Shown: positions 55,202 through 63,363, counted from the first letter of the stretch. The stretch is DNA of 64,000 nt from an uncultured Sediminibacterium sp. (GCF_946481145.1 NZ_CAMLMJ010000008.1:70678-134677); one strand, 5' to 3'. Numbers and translations: made by a program. The notes: generated by a model not told the origin, from the sequence alone.

Positions 55202-56164
55202 ATGTCTGTTTTAATATTTGTAGATCAATCAGAAGGCCATATCAAAAAAGCTTCTTTTGAAGTATTGACTTATGGCGCCAAATTAGCTGGTCAATTGGGA
55301 ACAACTGCGGAAGCGCTGGTATTAGGTACAGTTAGCGACGACCTGGCTGCTTTGGGAAAATATGGTGTAAGTAAAGTTCACCAGGTGAACAATGAAACGC
55401 TTAATCACCTCGATGCGCAGGTATACGCAAAACTAATTGCCGAAGCGGCCAATGCTACAGGCGCTAATGTGGTGGTTATTTCACACAATCAAACAGGTAA
55501 AGCTATTGCCGGACGCGTAGCGGTGCGTTTAAAAGCTGGACTCGTAGCAGGTGCCTGTGCCCTGCCTGATACTTCGAATGGTTTTGTTGTAAAGAAAACC
55601 GTTTTCTCAGGAAAAGCATTTGCCAATGTAAGTATCAACTCACCTGTAAAAGTAATTTCATTGAATCCGAACAGTTATACAACTATCGCAGGAGAAGGTA
55701 GTGCAACAGTTGAGCAATTAGCCGTAACGGTTGATAGCACTAAAGTAAAAGTAACTGCAGTGAATAAGGTAAGCGGAGAAATACCTTTAACAGAAGCTGA
55801 AATAGTAGTGAGTGGTGGCCGCGGTTTAAAAGGACCAGAAAACTGGGGTATTCTCTTAGATCTTGCTAAAGAACTTGGTGCAGCTACTGCATGTAGCCGT
55901 CCCGTAGGCGACGCACATTGGAGACCACACCATGAGCACGTAGGACAAACAGGTGTTCAAATTGCGCCTAATCTTTATATCGCTATTGGTATTTCGGGCG
56001 CTATCCAGCACCTGGCTGGTGTGAACCGCAGTAAGGTAATTGTGGTAATCAATAAAGATCCCGAAGCGCCATTCTTTAAGGCAGCAGATTATGGTATTGT
56101 GGGTGATGCTTTTGAAGTGGTGCCGAAGTTGACTGAAGAGATCAAAAAAATGAAAGCACAATAG
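55202..56164 (+). CDS. etfA: Electron transfer flavoprotein subunit alpha
   Basis: A 320-residue ETF alpha subunit. The C-terminal FAD-binding domain is clear: VVSGGRGLKGPENWGILLDL, ATACSRPVGDAHWRPHHE, QTGVQIAPNLYIAIGISGAI and QHLAGVNRSKVIVVINKDP. It is the second gene of the etfBA operon and is followed by an intrinsic terminator. A short diverged copy of its QHLAGVNRSK region occurs on the same strand at 58443-58486. Confidence 0.95.
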   Translation: MSVLIFVDQSEGHIKKASFEVLTYGAKLAGQLGTTAEALVLGTVSDDLAALGKYGVSKVHQVNNETLNHLDAQVYAKLIAEAANATGANVVVISHNQTGKAIAGRVAVRLKAGLVAGACALPDTSNGFVVKKTVFSGKAFANVSINSPVKVISLNPNSYTTIAGEGSATVEQLAVTVDSTKVKVTAVNKVSGEIPLTEAEIVVSGGRGLKGPENWGILLDLAKELGAATACSRPVGDAHWRPHHEHVGQTGVQIAPNLYIAIGISGAIQHLAGVNRSKVIVVINKDPEAPFFKAADYGIVGDAFEVVPKLTEEIKKMKAQ

Positions 56165-56183
56165 TTACAAAGTAAACTATACA

Positions 56184-56216
56184 AAAAAAGACCGGCTTAT
56201 ATCGGTCTTTTTTTTG
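56184..56216 (+). terminator. Intrinsic terminator of etfBA
   Basis: An 11-bp stem AAAAAAGACCG / CGGTCTTTTTT (56184-56194 with 56203-56213) with an 8-base loop followed by more T residues. It starts about 20 bases after the etfA stop codon. Confidence 0.88.
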
Positions 56217-56417
56217 TATAACCCAGAAACAAGAATGATTTTAGGCATACCAAGAAATGAGTAAAATTGAATCTTGCCAATACATTATTCCTCAAAATAA
56301 AATTTAGCGTAGGGAATAATGCTAATATTGTTTTTTGATTGCAATACCTGACGCGTTTATGCATGTTTGCAAACAATACTATACCCATCAATAATGACTA
56401 AACTATAAATCCAATAT

Positions 56418-58046
56418 ATGCCAACTATAGCCTCGAAGCAATCCTCAAAAAAATCCCGATACTCTTTCAAACTATTTTTCCTCCTAATGCTATGTTTTAT
56501 CTATAAAGCACAGGCACAGGAAGGTTACAGGTTATATAAAGAAACAGTACAAGGAAAAGAAAAACTGGGTATTGTAGATGGTAACGGCAATAAGATTACC
56601 GCTGCTAAATACGACTGGATCGACGACTCTTACAGTGAAGGGTTTATTGCTGCTTATATATCTGAACTTAAAACAGTTGACAACTCAAACCTGGCATTCG
56701 CCCCGGCTAAAACAGGCTATTTCTGGTGGCATAACTATGGGTATATTGATGTAAAAGGGAAAGAAGTCACCCCATTCAAATATGAGAGTGCTAAAAAATT
56801 CTTACACGGTATAGCCCAGGTTAGGTTGAGTAATAAATGGGGTTATATTAATAATAAAGGAAAAGAAATTACCCCGTTTAAATACGATGAAATATTTGAA
56901 CGCAGCTACGAAGAAACTGATGCAAGTGTGCGTGTTTACCAGGTCTACCAAGATAGTAAAAAGAAATTAGGCTTGATTGCTACAAGTGGCAAAGAGCTAA
57001 CACCTGCTGTCTATGAAACGATTAACCCATTTTATGAAGGAGTAGCCATTATGCAAAAGAATGGAATGGTGGGTGTATTGAATATGGAAGGGAAAGAAAT
57101 TGTTCCTGCCCGATACAGTAATACAGATGCCTACAAATTTGTGGATGGTATTTGCAAAGTAAGCTGGAATGGTAAATGGGGATTTATCGACAAAACAGGA
57201 AAAGAAATTATTCCGCTCATTTATGATCGTGTCAATTCATTTGATGCCGATGGAACTGCCAGCGTAAGACAGGGATCATTATCCGGAAGAATCGACAAAA
57301 CAGGAAAAATAATTGTGCCAATTAAATACGCCCGTGTAGAACCCTTATCAGATGGGTTTTACAGTATCTTCTCAGAAAACAGATTATATGGATGGGCTGA
57401 CCAATCGGGCAAAGAAATAATAGCACCCGTTTACGAATATGGTTCATCTTTCGTAGGAGGATTAGCCTATGTAAGACAGGGGAAAAATTTTGGGGTCATT
57501 AATAAAAATAATGAAATTAAAATTCCTCTGAGATACGAGTACATATCCAGGATAAATGAAAAACTTCCCTTGTTGTATTTCAAAACCAATGGTAAATATG
57601 GCTTCTTCTCGGAGTCATTCAGTGAAATTACTCCAGCTAAATACACCATGCTCTACACCCCTGCTCAGGGTAGAAGTTTTGTGCGCATAGACAATAAATG
57701 GGGTATGGTGAATGATAAAGGAAGAGAAATTACCGAAATCAAATTCGACACACTTGTTTCCGCTGGAGAGAACCCATTTGTGGTAGCAGTTCAAAACCAG
57801 AAAATTGGATTATTACTCAACAACGGTTCCGTATTTGTTCAAATAAAATACGACAACATTTTTGGTTTTTCAGAAGGCATGTGCCCCGTTTTACTCAATA
57901 ATAAAATTGGTTTTGTAAACCACGAAGGTAAAGAAGTCATTCCGCCACAGTTCGATGATGCAGGTGATTTTGTTGACGGTAAAGCCGAAGTAAAAATTGG
58001 GAATCAGGTTTACTTTATAGACAAAACAGGCAAGAAAATACAATAG
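56418..58046 (+). CDS. Secreted WG-repeat protein
   Basis: A 542-residue exported protein with a signal peptide (positively charged start, hydrophobic residues about 16-34, ending KAQAQ). The rest consists of about ten WG repeats of 40-50 residues, each of the form WGYINNKGKEITPFKYDEI, spread from residue 40 to the end. WG-repeat (KWG) proteins are common in Bacteroidota, and the repeat is a beta-hairpin unit of unknown function, possibly binding other proteins or glycans. It has no C-terminal T9SS domain, so it may stay in the periplasm. Confidence 0.88.
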   Translation: MPTIASKQSSKKSRYSFKLFFLLMLCFIYKAQAQEGYRLYKETVQGKEKLGIVDGNGNKITAAKYDWIDDSYSEGFIAAYISELKTVDNSNLAFAPAKTGYFWWHNYGYIDVKGKEVTPFKYESAKKFLHGIAQVRLSNKWGYINNKGKEITPFKYDEIFERSYEETDASVRVYQVYQDSKKKLGLIATSGKELTPAVYETINPFYEGVAIMQKNGMVGVLNMEGKEIVPARYSNTDAYKFVDGICKVSWNGKWGFIDKTGKEIIPLIYDRVNSFDADGTASVRQGSLSGRIDKTGKIIVPIKYARVEPLSDGFYSIFSENRLYGWADQSGKEIIAPVYEYGSSFVGGLAYVRQGKNFGVINKNNEIKIPLRYEYISRINEKLPLLYFKTNGKYGFFSESFSEITPAKYTMLYTPAQGRSFVRIDNKWGMVNDKGREITEIKFDTLVSAGENPFVVAVQNQKIGLLLNNGSVFVQIKYDNIFGFSEGMCPVLLNNKIGFVNHEGKEVIPPQFDDAGDFVDGKAEVKIGNQVYFIDKTGKKIQ

Positions 58047-58061
58047 CAGGTAGTTAGTACC

Positions 58062-58184
58062 TTATAAACTCCCCGTTCTTCCCCTATCAACCGGAAGATT
58101 AATTCCATTGATATAAGCTGCTGCCGGCGAGCAAAGAAAGGCCACGGCTGCTGCAAACTCGTGCGGTTTCCCAAACCTATAAGG
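58062..58184 (-). pseudogene. SDR C-terminal remnant (A)
   Basis: A 41-codon open stretch ending in a stop reads RFGKPHEFAAAVAFLCSPAA, then AYINGINLPV and DRGRTGSL. This matches the C-terminus of the intact SDR encoded at 61792-62580 (RLGEPEEFAAAVAFLCSPAA..., DGGRTGSL). A stop codon at 58185-58187 lies upstream, and the rest of the gene is missing. It is the relic of a paralogous SDR gene, and part of it lies in the 295-bp repeat. Confidence 0.8.
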
Positions 58185-58437
58185 TTACGGGCAGGCTATG
58201 AGATTGTCGCGCAAAACTCATCTGGTGCAAGAACGGTCACCTCACTCCCTCTGAAGTCTTTAATGTTTCTCGTCACAATGCAGTTAATATTATCAACCGC
58301 CATCGCACAATGAATCTGAATTGAATCTTCAAAGTCTTTATGTTTCGATCTAAGCCCTTTCGTTAATATCGATGCATCAACAGGCACAACCGATAGGTAG
58401 TCAAATAAACCCAATACGATTCCTCGGAGGGTTTTAT
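58143..58437. repeat. 295-bp perfect direct repeat, copy A
   Basis: Identical in every base to 60188-60482 by eye. It covers the end of an SDR relic and the C-terminal two thirds of the PIN-domain gene. Copy A ends at 58437, where sequence switches from PIN to an etfA-like fragment. Confidence 0.88.
58196..58437 (-). pseudogene. Truncated PIN-domain gene (VapC-like C-terminus)
   Basis: Encodes residues identical to the last about 80 residues of the intact PIN protein at 60241-60657 (from KTLRGIVLGLF to EFCATIS) but lacks the N-terminal part with the first catalytic aspartate. The reading frame remains open through the junction into antisense etfA-like sequence (which gives MCWIVPEIDY). It lacks any antitoxin neighbour and would not give an active nuclease. 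Confidence 0.85.
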
Positions 58438-58442
58438 AATCT

Positions 58443-58486
58443 ATTTCAGGCACTATCCAGCACATGGCAGGTGTGAAGCGCAGTAA
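58443..58486 (+). pseudogene. etfA-like 44-bp fragment
   Basis: Reads ISGTIQHMAGVKRS, against ISGAIQHLAGVNRS in the intact etfA (from 55991). About 39 of 44 bases are the same. It is on the same strand as etfA but cut off from any frame start, and it is followed after 22 bases by an intrinsic terminator. It is the relic of a second etfA-like segment. Confidence 0.65.
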
Positions 58487-58508
58487 TTACTGGATTTATT
58501 TGATAGAG

Positions 58509-58537
58509 AAAGGACTGGTTTTGCCAGTCCTTTTTTT
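58509..58537 (+). terminator. Orphan intrinsic terminator
   Basis: A 10-bp perfect stem (AAAGGACTGG / CCAGTCCTTT) with a 5-base loop and seven T residues. No intact gene leads into it; it follows the etfA-like fragment and may be the terminator of the lost gene copy. Confidence 0.8.
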
Positions 58538-58631
58538 GTGCCGATTCAAATAAATATTAAAACAATCTTGTATTTTTAATACAATCATCCTATAACAAAG
58601 GGAAGTACAATTCTAACAATAAAGATTAACT

Positions 58632-60110
58632 ATGGCATTCGGACTTTCTCCAAAATTCAAGCAGGAATTTGCGTTAGATGACCTAACAATCGAACAGTCA
58701 CTTGCAATTTCAATTGAAGTTGCCAAGTTTCTAAACTGGGATATAAGTATTGTAACTGCTACAGGTTTTATTGCGTATACCCCCCTATCGATGAGCCCTT
58801 ACAGCGAAGAAATAAAAATTAAAATAGGTGAATCATCTGGCACCATAGAAAGCACCTGTACCGGCAATCAAATGATGGATTGGGGAAAGAACAGAAAAAA
58901 CACTGAAAAATTCATTGACACATTTATCGATATAAAGAACAGTTATTCTGCGGAACAGCTTTCAATATTATATGAAAGCCTAAGACAGGATTTTAATACA
59001 GAAAATCAAATCGAACTTTCTGACCAATCTCCTCTTTCAACGAAAGAAAAAATCTCCCATTTTTTTACCTTATTTATTCCAACGAAAGGCTATTATATAA
59101 CGCCAATAATCATCAACCTAAATATTGCTGTTTTTATATTAATGGTAGTTTCAGGTGCAAATATTTTTCTTCCAAGCAGTGAAACGCTTTTGAAATGGGG
59201 GGCTAATTTCCGTCCTACCACATTAGATGGTGAATGGTGGCGATTATTAACCAGTTGTTTTTTACATATTGGCATTTTACATCTACTGCTTAATATGTAC
59301 GCATTACTATACATTGGATTGTTATTGGAGCCATATTTAGGAAAGGTAAACTTCCTGATCGCCTATTTACTAACCGGTATCGCCGCAAGCACTGTGAGCC
59401 TTTCCTGGCATGAACTCACCATCAGTGCAGGTGCTTCAGGAGCAATCTTTGGCATGTATGGTGTATTCCTTGCCTTATTAACTACCAACCTCATCGAAAA
59501 ATCGGCCCGTAAAGCATTGCTTACCAGCATTGGCATTTTTGTGGCTTATAATATCATGAATGGGTTTAAACCCAATAGTGGCGTGGACAATGCAGCACAT
59601 ATTGGCGGTTTAATAAGTGGTTTAGTGATTGGTTTTGCTCTTATTCCAGGGCTGAAAAAAAACAACACGCAACAATATCCTTATATCATTCCTGCTGTCC
59701 TTATATCAATAAACCTTGCCGCATCATTTTATGTTTATTTTAAGACGCCCAATGATATAGGCCAATACGATAAAAAAATACAAGCATTTGTTGAAATGGA
59801 AGCAAAAGCATTAAAAATCTACCAGATGCCCCAGTCTTCCCCGAAAGACTCATTACTCTATGCAATAAAAGAAAACGGGATTTATTATTGGAATGAGAAT
59901 ATTAAACTTCTAAATGAAATTGACAAACTAAATCTCCCTGATTTGATTCACAAGAGAAATCAAAAACTTCTACAATATTGTGATTTAAGGCTTAAAAGCT
60001 ATTTCCTTATTTACAAGGCCGTAGATGAAGACACGGACATCTATAGGGACAGCATTGGTATATACAGCAGAGATATTGAGGCTTTGGTTAAAGGGCTAAC
60101 AGGAAAATAA
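58632..60110 (+). CDS. Rhomboid family intramembrane serine protease with extended termini
   Basis: A 492-residue protein. A soluble N-terminal region of about 150 residues precedes a rhomboid domain (about 155-345). It has HIGILHLLLNMYAL, SAGASGAIFGMYGVF with the catalytic Ser269 (GxSG), and NAAHIGGLISGLVIG with the catalytic His323. The C-terminal about 120 residues are soluble and helical. The N-terminal region carries LDDLTIEQSLAISIEVAKFL-like helix-forming sequence. The substrate is unknown. It stands between the two copies of the 295-bp repeat. Confidence 0.92.
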   Translation: MAFGLSPKFKQEFALDDLTIEQSLAISIEVAKFLNWDISIVTATGFIAYTPLSMSPYSEEIKIKIGESSGTIESTCTGNQMMDWGKNRKNTEKFIDTFIDIKNSYSAEQLSILYESLRQDFNTENQIELSDQSPLSTKEKISHFFTLFIPTKGYYITPIIINLNIAVFILMVVSGANIFLPSSETLLKWGANFRPTTLDGEWWRLLTSCFLHIGILHLLLNMYALLYIGLLLEPYLGKVNFLIAYLLTGIAASTVSLSWHELTISAGASGAIFGMYGVFLALLTTNLIEKSARKALLTSIGIFVAYNIMNGFKPNSGVDNAAHIGGLISGLVIGFALIPGLKKNNTQQYPYIIPAVLISINLAASFYVYFKTPNDIGQYDKKIQAFVEMEAKALKIYQMPQSSPKDSLLYAIKENGIYYWNENIKLLNEIDKLNLPDLIHKRNQKLLQYCDLRLKSYFLIYKAVDEDTDIYRDSIGIYSRDIEALVKGLTGK

Positions 60111-60145
60111 GCTTCCTGCAGTTATAAGCAGTTCAGCCAACCATC

Positions 60146-60229
60146 TTACGGTAAATTAATACCATCTATTAAGGCGCTGCCTGCGGTCACGGCTGCTGCA
60201 AACTCGTGCGGTTTCCCAAACCTATAAGG
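60146..60229 (-). pseudogene. SDR C-terminal remnant (B), internally deleted
   Basis: Reads PYRFGKPHEFAAAV, then TAGSALIDGINLP and a stop. Relative to remnant A it lacks about seven codons around FLCSPAA and ends early. It shares the identical first 42 bases with remnant A because those lie in the 295-bp repeat. Confidence 0.7.
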
Positions 60230-60482
60230 TTACGGGCAGGCTATGAGATTGTCGCGCAAAACTCATCTGGTGCAAGAACGGTCACCTCACTCCCTCTGAA
60301 GTCTTTAATGTTTCTCGTCACAATGCAGTTAATATTATCAACCGCCATCGCACAATGAATCTGAATTGAATCTTCAAAGTCTTTATGTTTCGATCTAAGC
60401 CCTTTCGTTAATATCGATGCATCAACAGGCACAACCGATAGGTAGTCAAATAAACCCAATACGATTCCTCGGAGGGTTTTAT
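60188..60482. repeat. 295-bp perfect direct repeat, copy B
   Basis: Counterpart of 58143-58437. This copy lies inside the intact PIN toxin gene and its 3' flank, so it is the likely source of copy A. Confidence 0.88.
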
Positions 60483-60657
60483 CATCATGATACTTCTTCA
60501 ACAGGTAATAGGTAGTTGCTATTGAATGGGAAGAGGTAAATAGTTTAATCTTTTTTCGTTCAGCAGCCTCAAAAATGTCGACCGCGTACTTACTAAAAGG
60601 CTTACGATCGGCGATAAGGTCTACCAGTATATTTGTGTCCAGAAAGACCTTTCTCAT
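60241..60657 (-). CDS. PIN-domain ribonuclease toxin (VapC-like)
   Basis: A 138-residue PIN protein. The first catalytic Asp lies in VFLDTNILVDLIADR (residues 4-18), a second acidic cluster is KDFEDSIQIHCAM (about 90-102), and a third region is VTRNIKDFRGS (about 113-123). Toxins of this type cut RNA. The start overlaps the end of the antitoxin gene by four bases, the usual coupling of toxin-antitoxin operons. The last two thirds of the gene and its 3' flank are duplicated 2045 bp to the left. Confidence 0.88.
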   Translation of the reverse strand: MRKVFLDTNILVDLIADRKPFSKYAVDIFEAAERKKIKLFTSSHSIATTYYLLKKYHDDKTLRGIVLGLFDYLSVVPVDASILTKGLRSKHKDFEDSIQIHCAMAVDNINCIVTRNIKDFRGSEVTVLAPDEFCATIS

Positions 60658-60896
60658 AAATGCTTTTTCTCGTAATAAGATCGAAGTTCTTTTTTCTCGT
60701 CGAAGTCTTTAGGCAGTTTGACTGCACCAATCAGCTTTTGTAATTTAGGGGAAACCTTTTGCGCTGCCTGTTCCTGGGTAATTTTGTCCAGGTACTGCTC
60801 TATAAGCTCCGAAAGACTGCGGCCGGTATTTTTAGCATATAATTTAGCCCTCTCAATCACCTCCTTTTCAACTGTTAAAGTGAGCTTGGTAGTCAT
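60654..60896 (-). CDS. Antitoxin, ribbon-helix-helix type (DUF6364-like)
   Basis: An 80-residue protein with a ribbon-helix-helix-like N-terminus: TTKLTLTVEKEVIERAKLYA followed by KNTGRSLSELIEQYLDKI. The C-terminal half (VSPKLQKLIGAVKLPKDFDE) would wrap around the toxin. It is the first gene of the pair and presumably represses its own promoter. The family name is my best match; other RHH antitoxins are possible. Confidence 0.85.
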   Translation of the reverse strand: MTTKLTLTVEKEVIERAKLYAKNTGRSLSELIEQYLDKITQEQAAQKVSPKLQKLIGAVKLPKDFDEKKELRSYYEKKHL

Positions 60897-60907
60897 TACA
60901 CGTGTAT

Positions 60908-60917
60908 TTTGTACAAA
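60908..60917. promoter_or_regulatory. Possible antitoxin operator palindrome
   Basis: TTTGTACAAA is a perfect 10-bp palindrome 11 bases upstream of the antitoxin start codon; a second small palindrome, TACGTA, lies a few bases further upstream. Such sites fit RHH antitoxin autoregulation, but this is position-based only. Confidence 0.35.
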
Positions 60918-61111
60918 TATACGTACAATATATAATTTTCCCAGTAAACTTGCAATAAAATTGAGGACTTTGCGATGGATTGGCCATCTTTGATTTCACT
61001 GCTAGCTTGGTCACTACAAGTCTGATTAGCTAAAGACAAATTACAAAAGTCGATTAGAATTCCAACCGCTTATTGGCCAATCCTGTCGCTAAATTTTTGC
61101 AAAAACCAATG

Positions 61112-61636
61112 TTATCTGCCGTATTTAGTCTCGGGTATGGATTCCGAATTGATCTTAATACAGACAGAGTTTGCTATATAGTCATGTATCGATCTTCGCC
61201 GTTCGCTAAATAACATAGTAATAATCTCAGCGATTATCCAAAGGAAACTTGATAGTATTATAATCATTTGACCCGTTGTCGAGTTTGAATAGTGAAATCC
61301 AACTACAGCAAGTTCAAGAACGAATAGAGCAATTCCAATAATGTCTCTCAAAAAGGATTGTCGTAATGACAAAAGTTTATTTTCATCATTGTTGCGAACT
61401 ACTTTAATTGAAGAAAAGTGCTTACCAATTGTTTTTCCAAATTTGTAATGACTAACAATAGAATATGAATACATCAAAGAATTGAAAAATAGTATCCATG
61501 CAAAAGACTCGTCGGTATTGACTCCCAGCACACTATGTCCAAGATAGAATATTGGTAAAAAAATAATTGCGTCAATAATGGTTGCTCCCAATCTCGGGAA
61601 AAACGTCTGATACTTGCCGCTAAAATTGTCACTCAT
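61112..61636 (-). CDS. RDD family membrane protein
   Basis: A 174-residue protein with three to four hydrophobic segments (about residues 17-35, 42-60, 93-112 and 122-142). The RDD signature is seen early as FPRLGATIIDAIIFLPIFY (R and D conserved), and later KTIGKHFSSIKVV matches the conserved G-K-x-L-x-x-x-K/R-V region. Some family members are linked to ion transport; nothing here shows a role. It stands alone. Confidence 0.85.
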   Translation of the reverse strand: MSDNFSGKYQTFFPRLGATIIDAIIFLPIFYLGHSVLGVNTDESFAWILFFNSLMYSYSIVSHYKFGKTIGKHFSSIKVVRNNDENKLLSLRQSFLRDIIGIALFVLELAVVGFHYSNSTTGQMIIILSSFLWIIAEIITMLFSERRRSIHDYIANSVCIKINSESIPETKYGR

Positions 61637-61791
61637 TAGATAACAGTAAATTTTGATGATGTTGATAAATTCTGCTACAATTTTAATATATCAGTAATAT
61701 GGCACACAACTAATAAATTTACGAAACAGTACTTGCCATTTCGCCAATCCATCTCATTTAATAATACTCGCTGAGTTAAAATCAAAACAAC

Positions 61792-62580
61792 TTACAAACT
61801 CCCCGTTCTCCCACCATCAACCGGCAAATTAATCCCATTGATATAAGCTGCTGCGGGCGAGCAAAGAAATGCAACCGCTGCCGCAAATTCTTCTGGCTCT
61901 CCAAGTCTTCCTGCAGGAATCATTGCAACCGTTTTATCTACAATTGCATCTATAGTTGTTGCAGCATTAGCAGCTTGTTTACCAAATAAATAATCGAGAC
62001 GATCGGTTTTAGTATAACCCGGCAAAACGTTATTTACTGTAATGCCATACATGCCAATTTCATTGGCCAAAGTTTTTGCCCAGTTAGCAACAGCGGCACG
62101 AACGGTATTTGAAATACCCAATCCATTAATCGGTTGCTTCACCGATGTGGATACAATATTGATGATTCTGCCAAATCCTTTAGCCCGCATCCCCGGCACT
62201 ACTACTTGCGCCAATGTATGTGCAGTAATAAGATGCGAACGAAAACTGTCTTCAATAGCCGTTGCTTCCGTTTTTAACAATTCTCCCGATGCAGGTCCCC
62301 CGCTGTTATTAATAAGTATATCGATTGTATGCCCTTTGATCAAAAAATCATACACTAATGTGGCAACATTTGAAGGCTCATTGCTATCAGCTACAAAATA
62401 ACCATGTTGTTGCTGCAGTGTAGTATCGAGCGAGTGTAATACAGCCTTCAAATTTGCTTCATTTCTTGCCAGCAGGTAAACATTGGCACCCAGCAAAGCA
62501 AGCTCATGCGCAACAGCAGCACCCAGTCCCTGCGATGCGCCACATACCAGTGCTGTTTTTCCAGTTAAGTCGAGGTTCAT
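61792..62580 (-). CDS. Short-chain dehydrogenase/reductase
   Basis: A 262-residue SDR: LVCGASQGLGAAVAHELALL (cofactor glycine motif), ILINNSGGPAS, GRIINIVSTSVKQPINGLGI (the catalytic Tyr of the usual YxxxK is replaced: the segment reads GISNTVRAAVANWAKTLANE), VLPGYTKTDR and the C-terminal INLPVDGGRTGSL. The lack of a clear Tyr-x-x-x-Lys is worth noting; SDRs of the 3-oxoacyl reductase-like group in Bacteroidota sometimes show this. Two relics of a close paralogue are found at 58062-58184 and 60146-60229. The cupin gene lies ten bases upstream. Confidence 0.9.
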   Translation of the reverse strand: MNLDLTGKTALVCGASQGLGAAVAHELALLGANVYLLARNEANLKAVLHSLDTTLQQQHGYFVADSNEPSNVATLVYDFLIKGHTIDILINNSGGPASGELLKTEATAIEDSFRSHLITAHTLAQVVVPGMRAKGFGRIINIVSTSVKQPINGLGISNTVRAAVANWAKTLANEIGMYGITVNNVLPGYTKTDRLDYLFGKQAANAATTIDAIVDKTVAMIPAGRLGEPEEFAAAVAFLCSPAAAYINGINLPVDGGRTGSL

Positions 62581-62590
62581 AGTAATAAAT

Positions 62591-62917
62591 TTATAAGGCC
62601 CTGTAATCTTCCCGTACCGGATGAAAAACATCAAGCAATACGCAATCTGTAATAGCCAGTCCTGAATGAGGCACATTAGAAGGAATTACAATAACCTCAC
62701 CCGGACCAAACTCAATAGGCTCTCCGGCCAGTGTTAGCTGAAACCTACCTTCCAGTACATGTGCAACCTGCTCATGCGGATGTGCATGTTCTTTCAGCGC
62801 TGAACCAGCTTTTACATCGAGGTAAGAGAAAGTCATGTTCTCTGTATGAATAAAACGGGCACTATAACCGGGTACTATTTCTTTCGGGGTAATACTTGAC
62901 AGGTCTACTAAGGGCAT
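62591..62917 (-). CDS. Small cupin protein
   Basis: A 108-residue single-domain cupin. The two cupin motifs are EHAHPHEQVAHVLEGRFQLT (about residues 42-61, with metal-binding His/Glu) and VIVIPSNVPHSGLA (about 76-89). It probably acts as a small metalloenzyme or sensor on a metabolite. It is on the same strand as the SDR gene and ends ten bases before its start, so the two are likely co-transcribed and may share a substrate (inference). Confidence 0.9.
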   Translation of the reverse strand: MPLVDLSSITPKEIVPGYSARFIHTENMTFSYLDVKAGSALKEHAHPHEQVAHVLEGRFQLTLAGEPIEFGPGEVIVIPSNVPHSGLAITDCVLLDVFHPVREDYRAL

Positions 62918-62979
62918 AATGATTTTTTATGCTGCAAATTACAGATTCTGTTAACGATACACACAAGCGATCTTTATCG

Positions 62980-62987
62980 TTTCTTTG
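62980..62987 (+). promoter_or_regulatory. TTTCTTTG box immediately before the DUF3817 gene
   Basis: TTTCTTTG (one mismatch to TAnnTTTG) is followed by CAAT and then ATG, the same TTTGCAATATG junction as pdxJ. It supports the ATG at 62992 over an in-frame ATG 21 codons upstream. Confidence 0.45.
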
Positions 62988-62991
62988 CAAT

Positions 62992-63285
62992 ATGTCGTCA
63001 TCACTCCCACTCTTCCGAAAAATCGGTATCGCAGAAGGAATTTCCCTGCTTGTATTAATGGGTATTGCCATGCCCCTTAAATATTTTGCCGGCATACCTG
63101 AAGCTGTAAAATATACCGGATGGGCACATGGCATACTCTTTATTGCCTATTGCAGTCTGGCTTACCTGGTGAAAGAAGAAAAAAAATGGCCATTCAAAAT
63201 GCTGGTATGGGCATTCCTGGCAGCATTCCTCCCATTTGGTACATTTATCTTCGACAAGAAACTAAGGACAGATAATCCGTTCTGA
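62992..63285 (+). CDS. DUF3817 family membrane protein
   Basis: A 97-residue membrane protein with three hydrophobic segments (about residues 13-32, 44-61 and 69-88). The family pattern is clear: FRKIGIAEGISLLVLMGIAM at the N-terminus, the central KYTGWAHGILFIAYCSLAY with the conserved His, and FLAAFLPFGTFIFDKKL at the end. DUF3817 proteins are found widely; their function is unknown. The shorter start matches the family length. Confidence 0.88.
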   Translation: MSSSLPLFRKIGIAEGISLLVLMGIAMPLKYFAGIPEAVKYTGWAHGILFIAYCSLAYLVKEEKKWPFKMLVWAFLAAFLPFGTFIFDKKLRTDNPF

Positions 63286-63363
63286 CCTCCAATTCAGTTC
63301 AAAACCCCATCTAATCGCCAATCTGTTATTGTTACGGTAATTTGATTTATTTTCGTGTAGTCT

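Noticed and set aside
58196..58465. A second functional PIN toxin gene
   Set aside because: It has no catalytic N-terminus and no antitoxin; its apparent first ten residues come from antisense etfA-like sequence.
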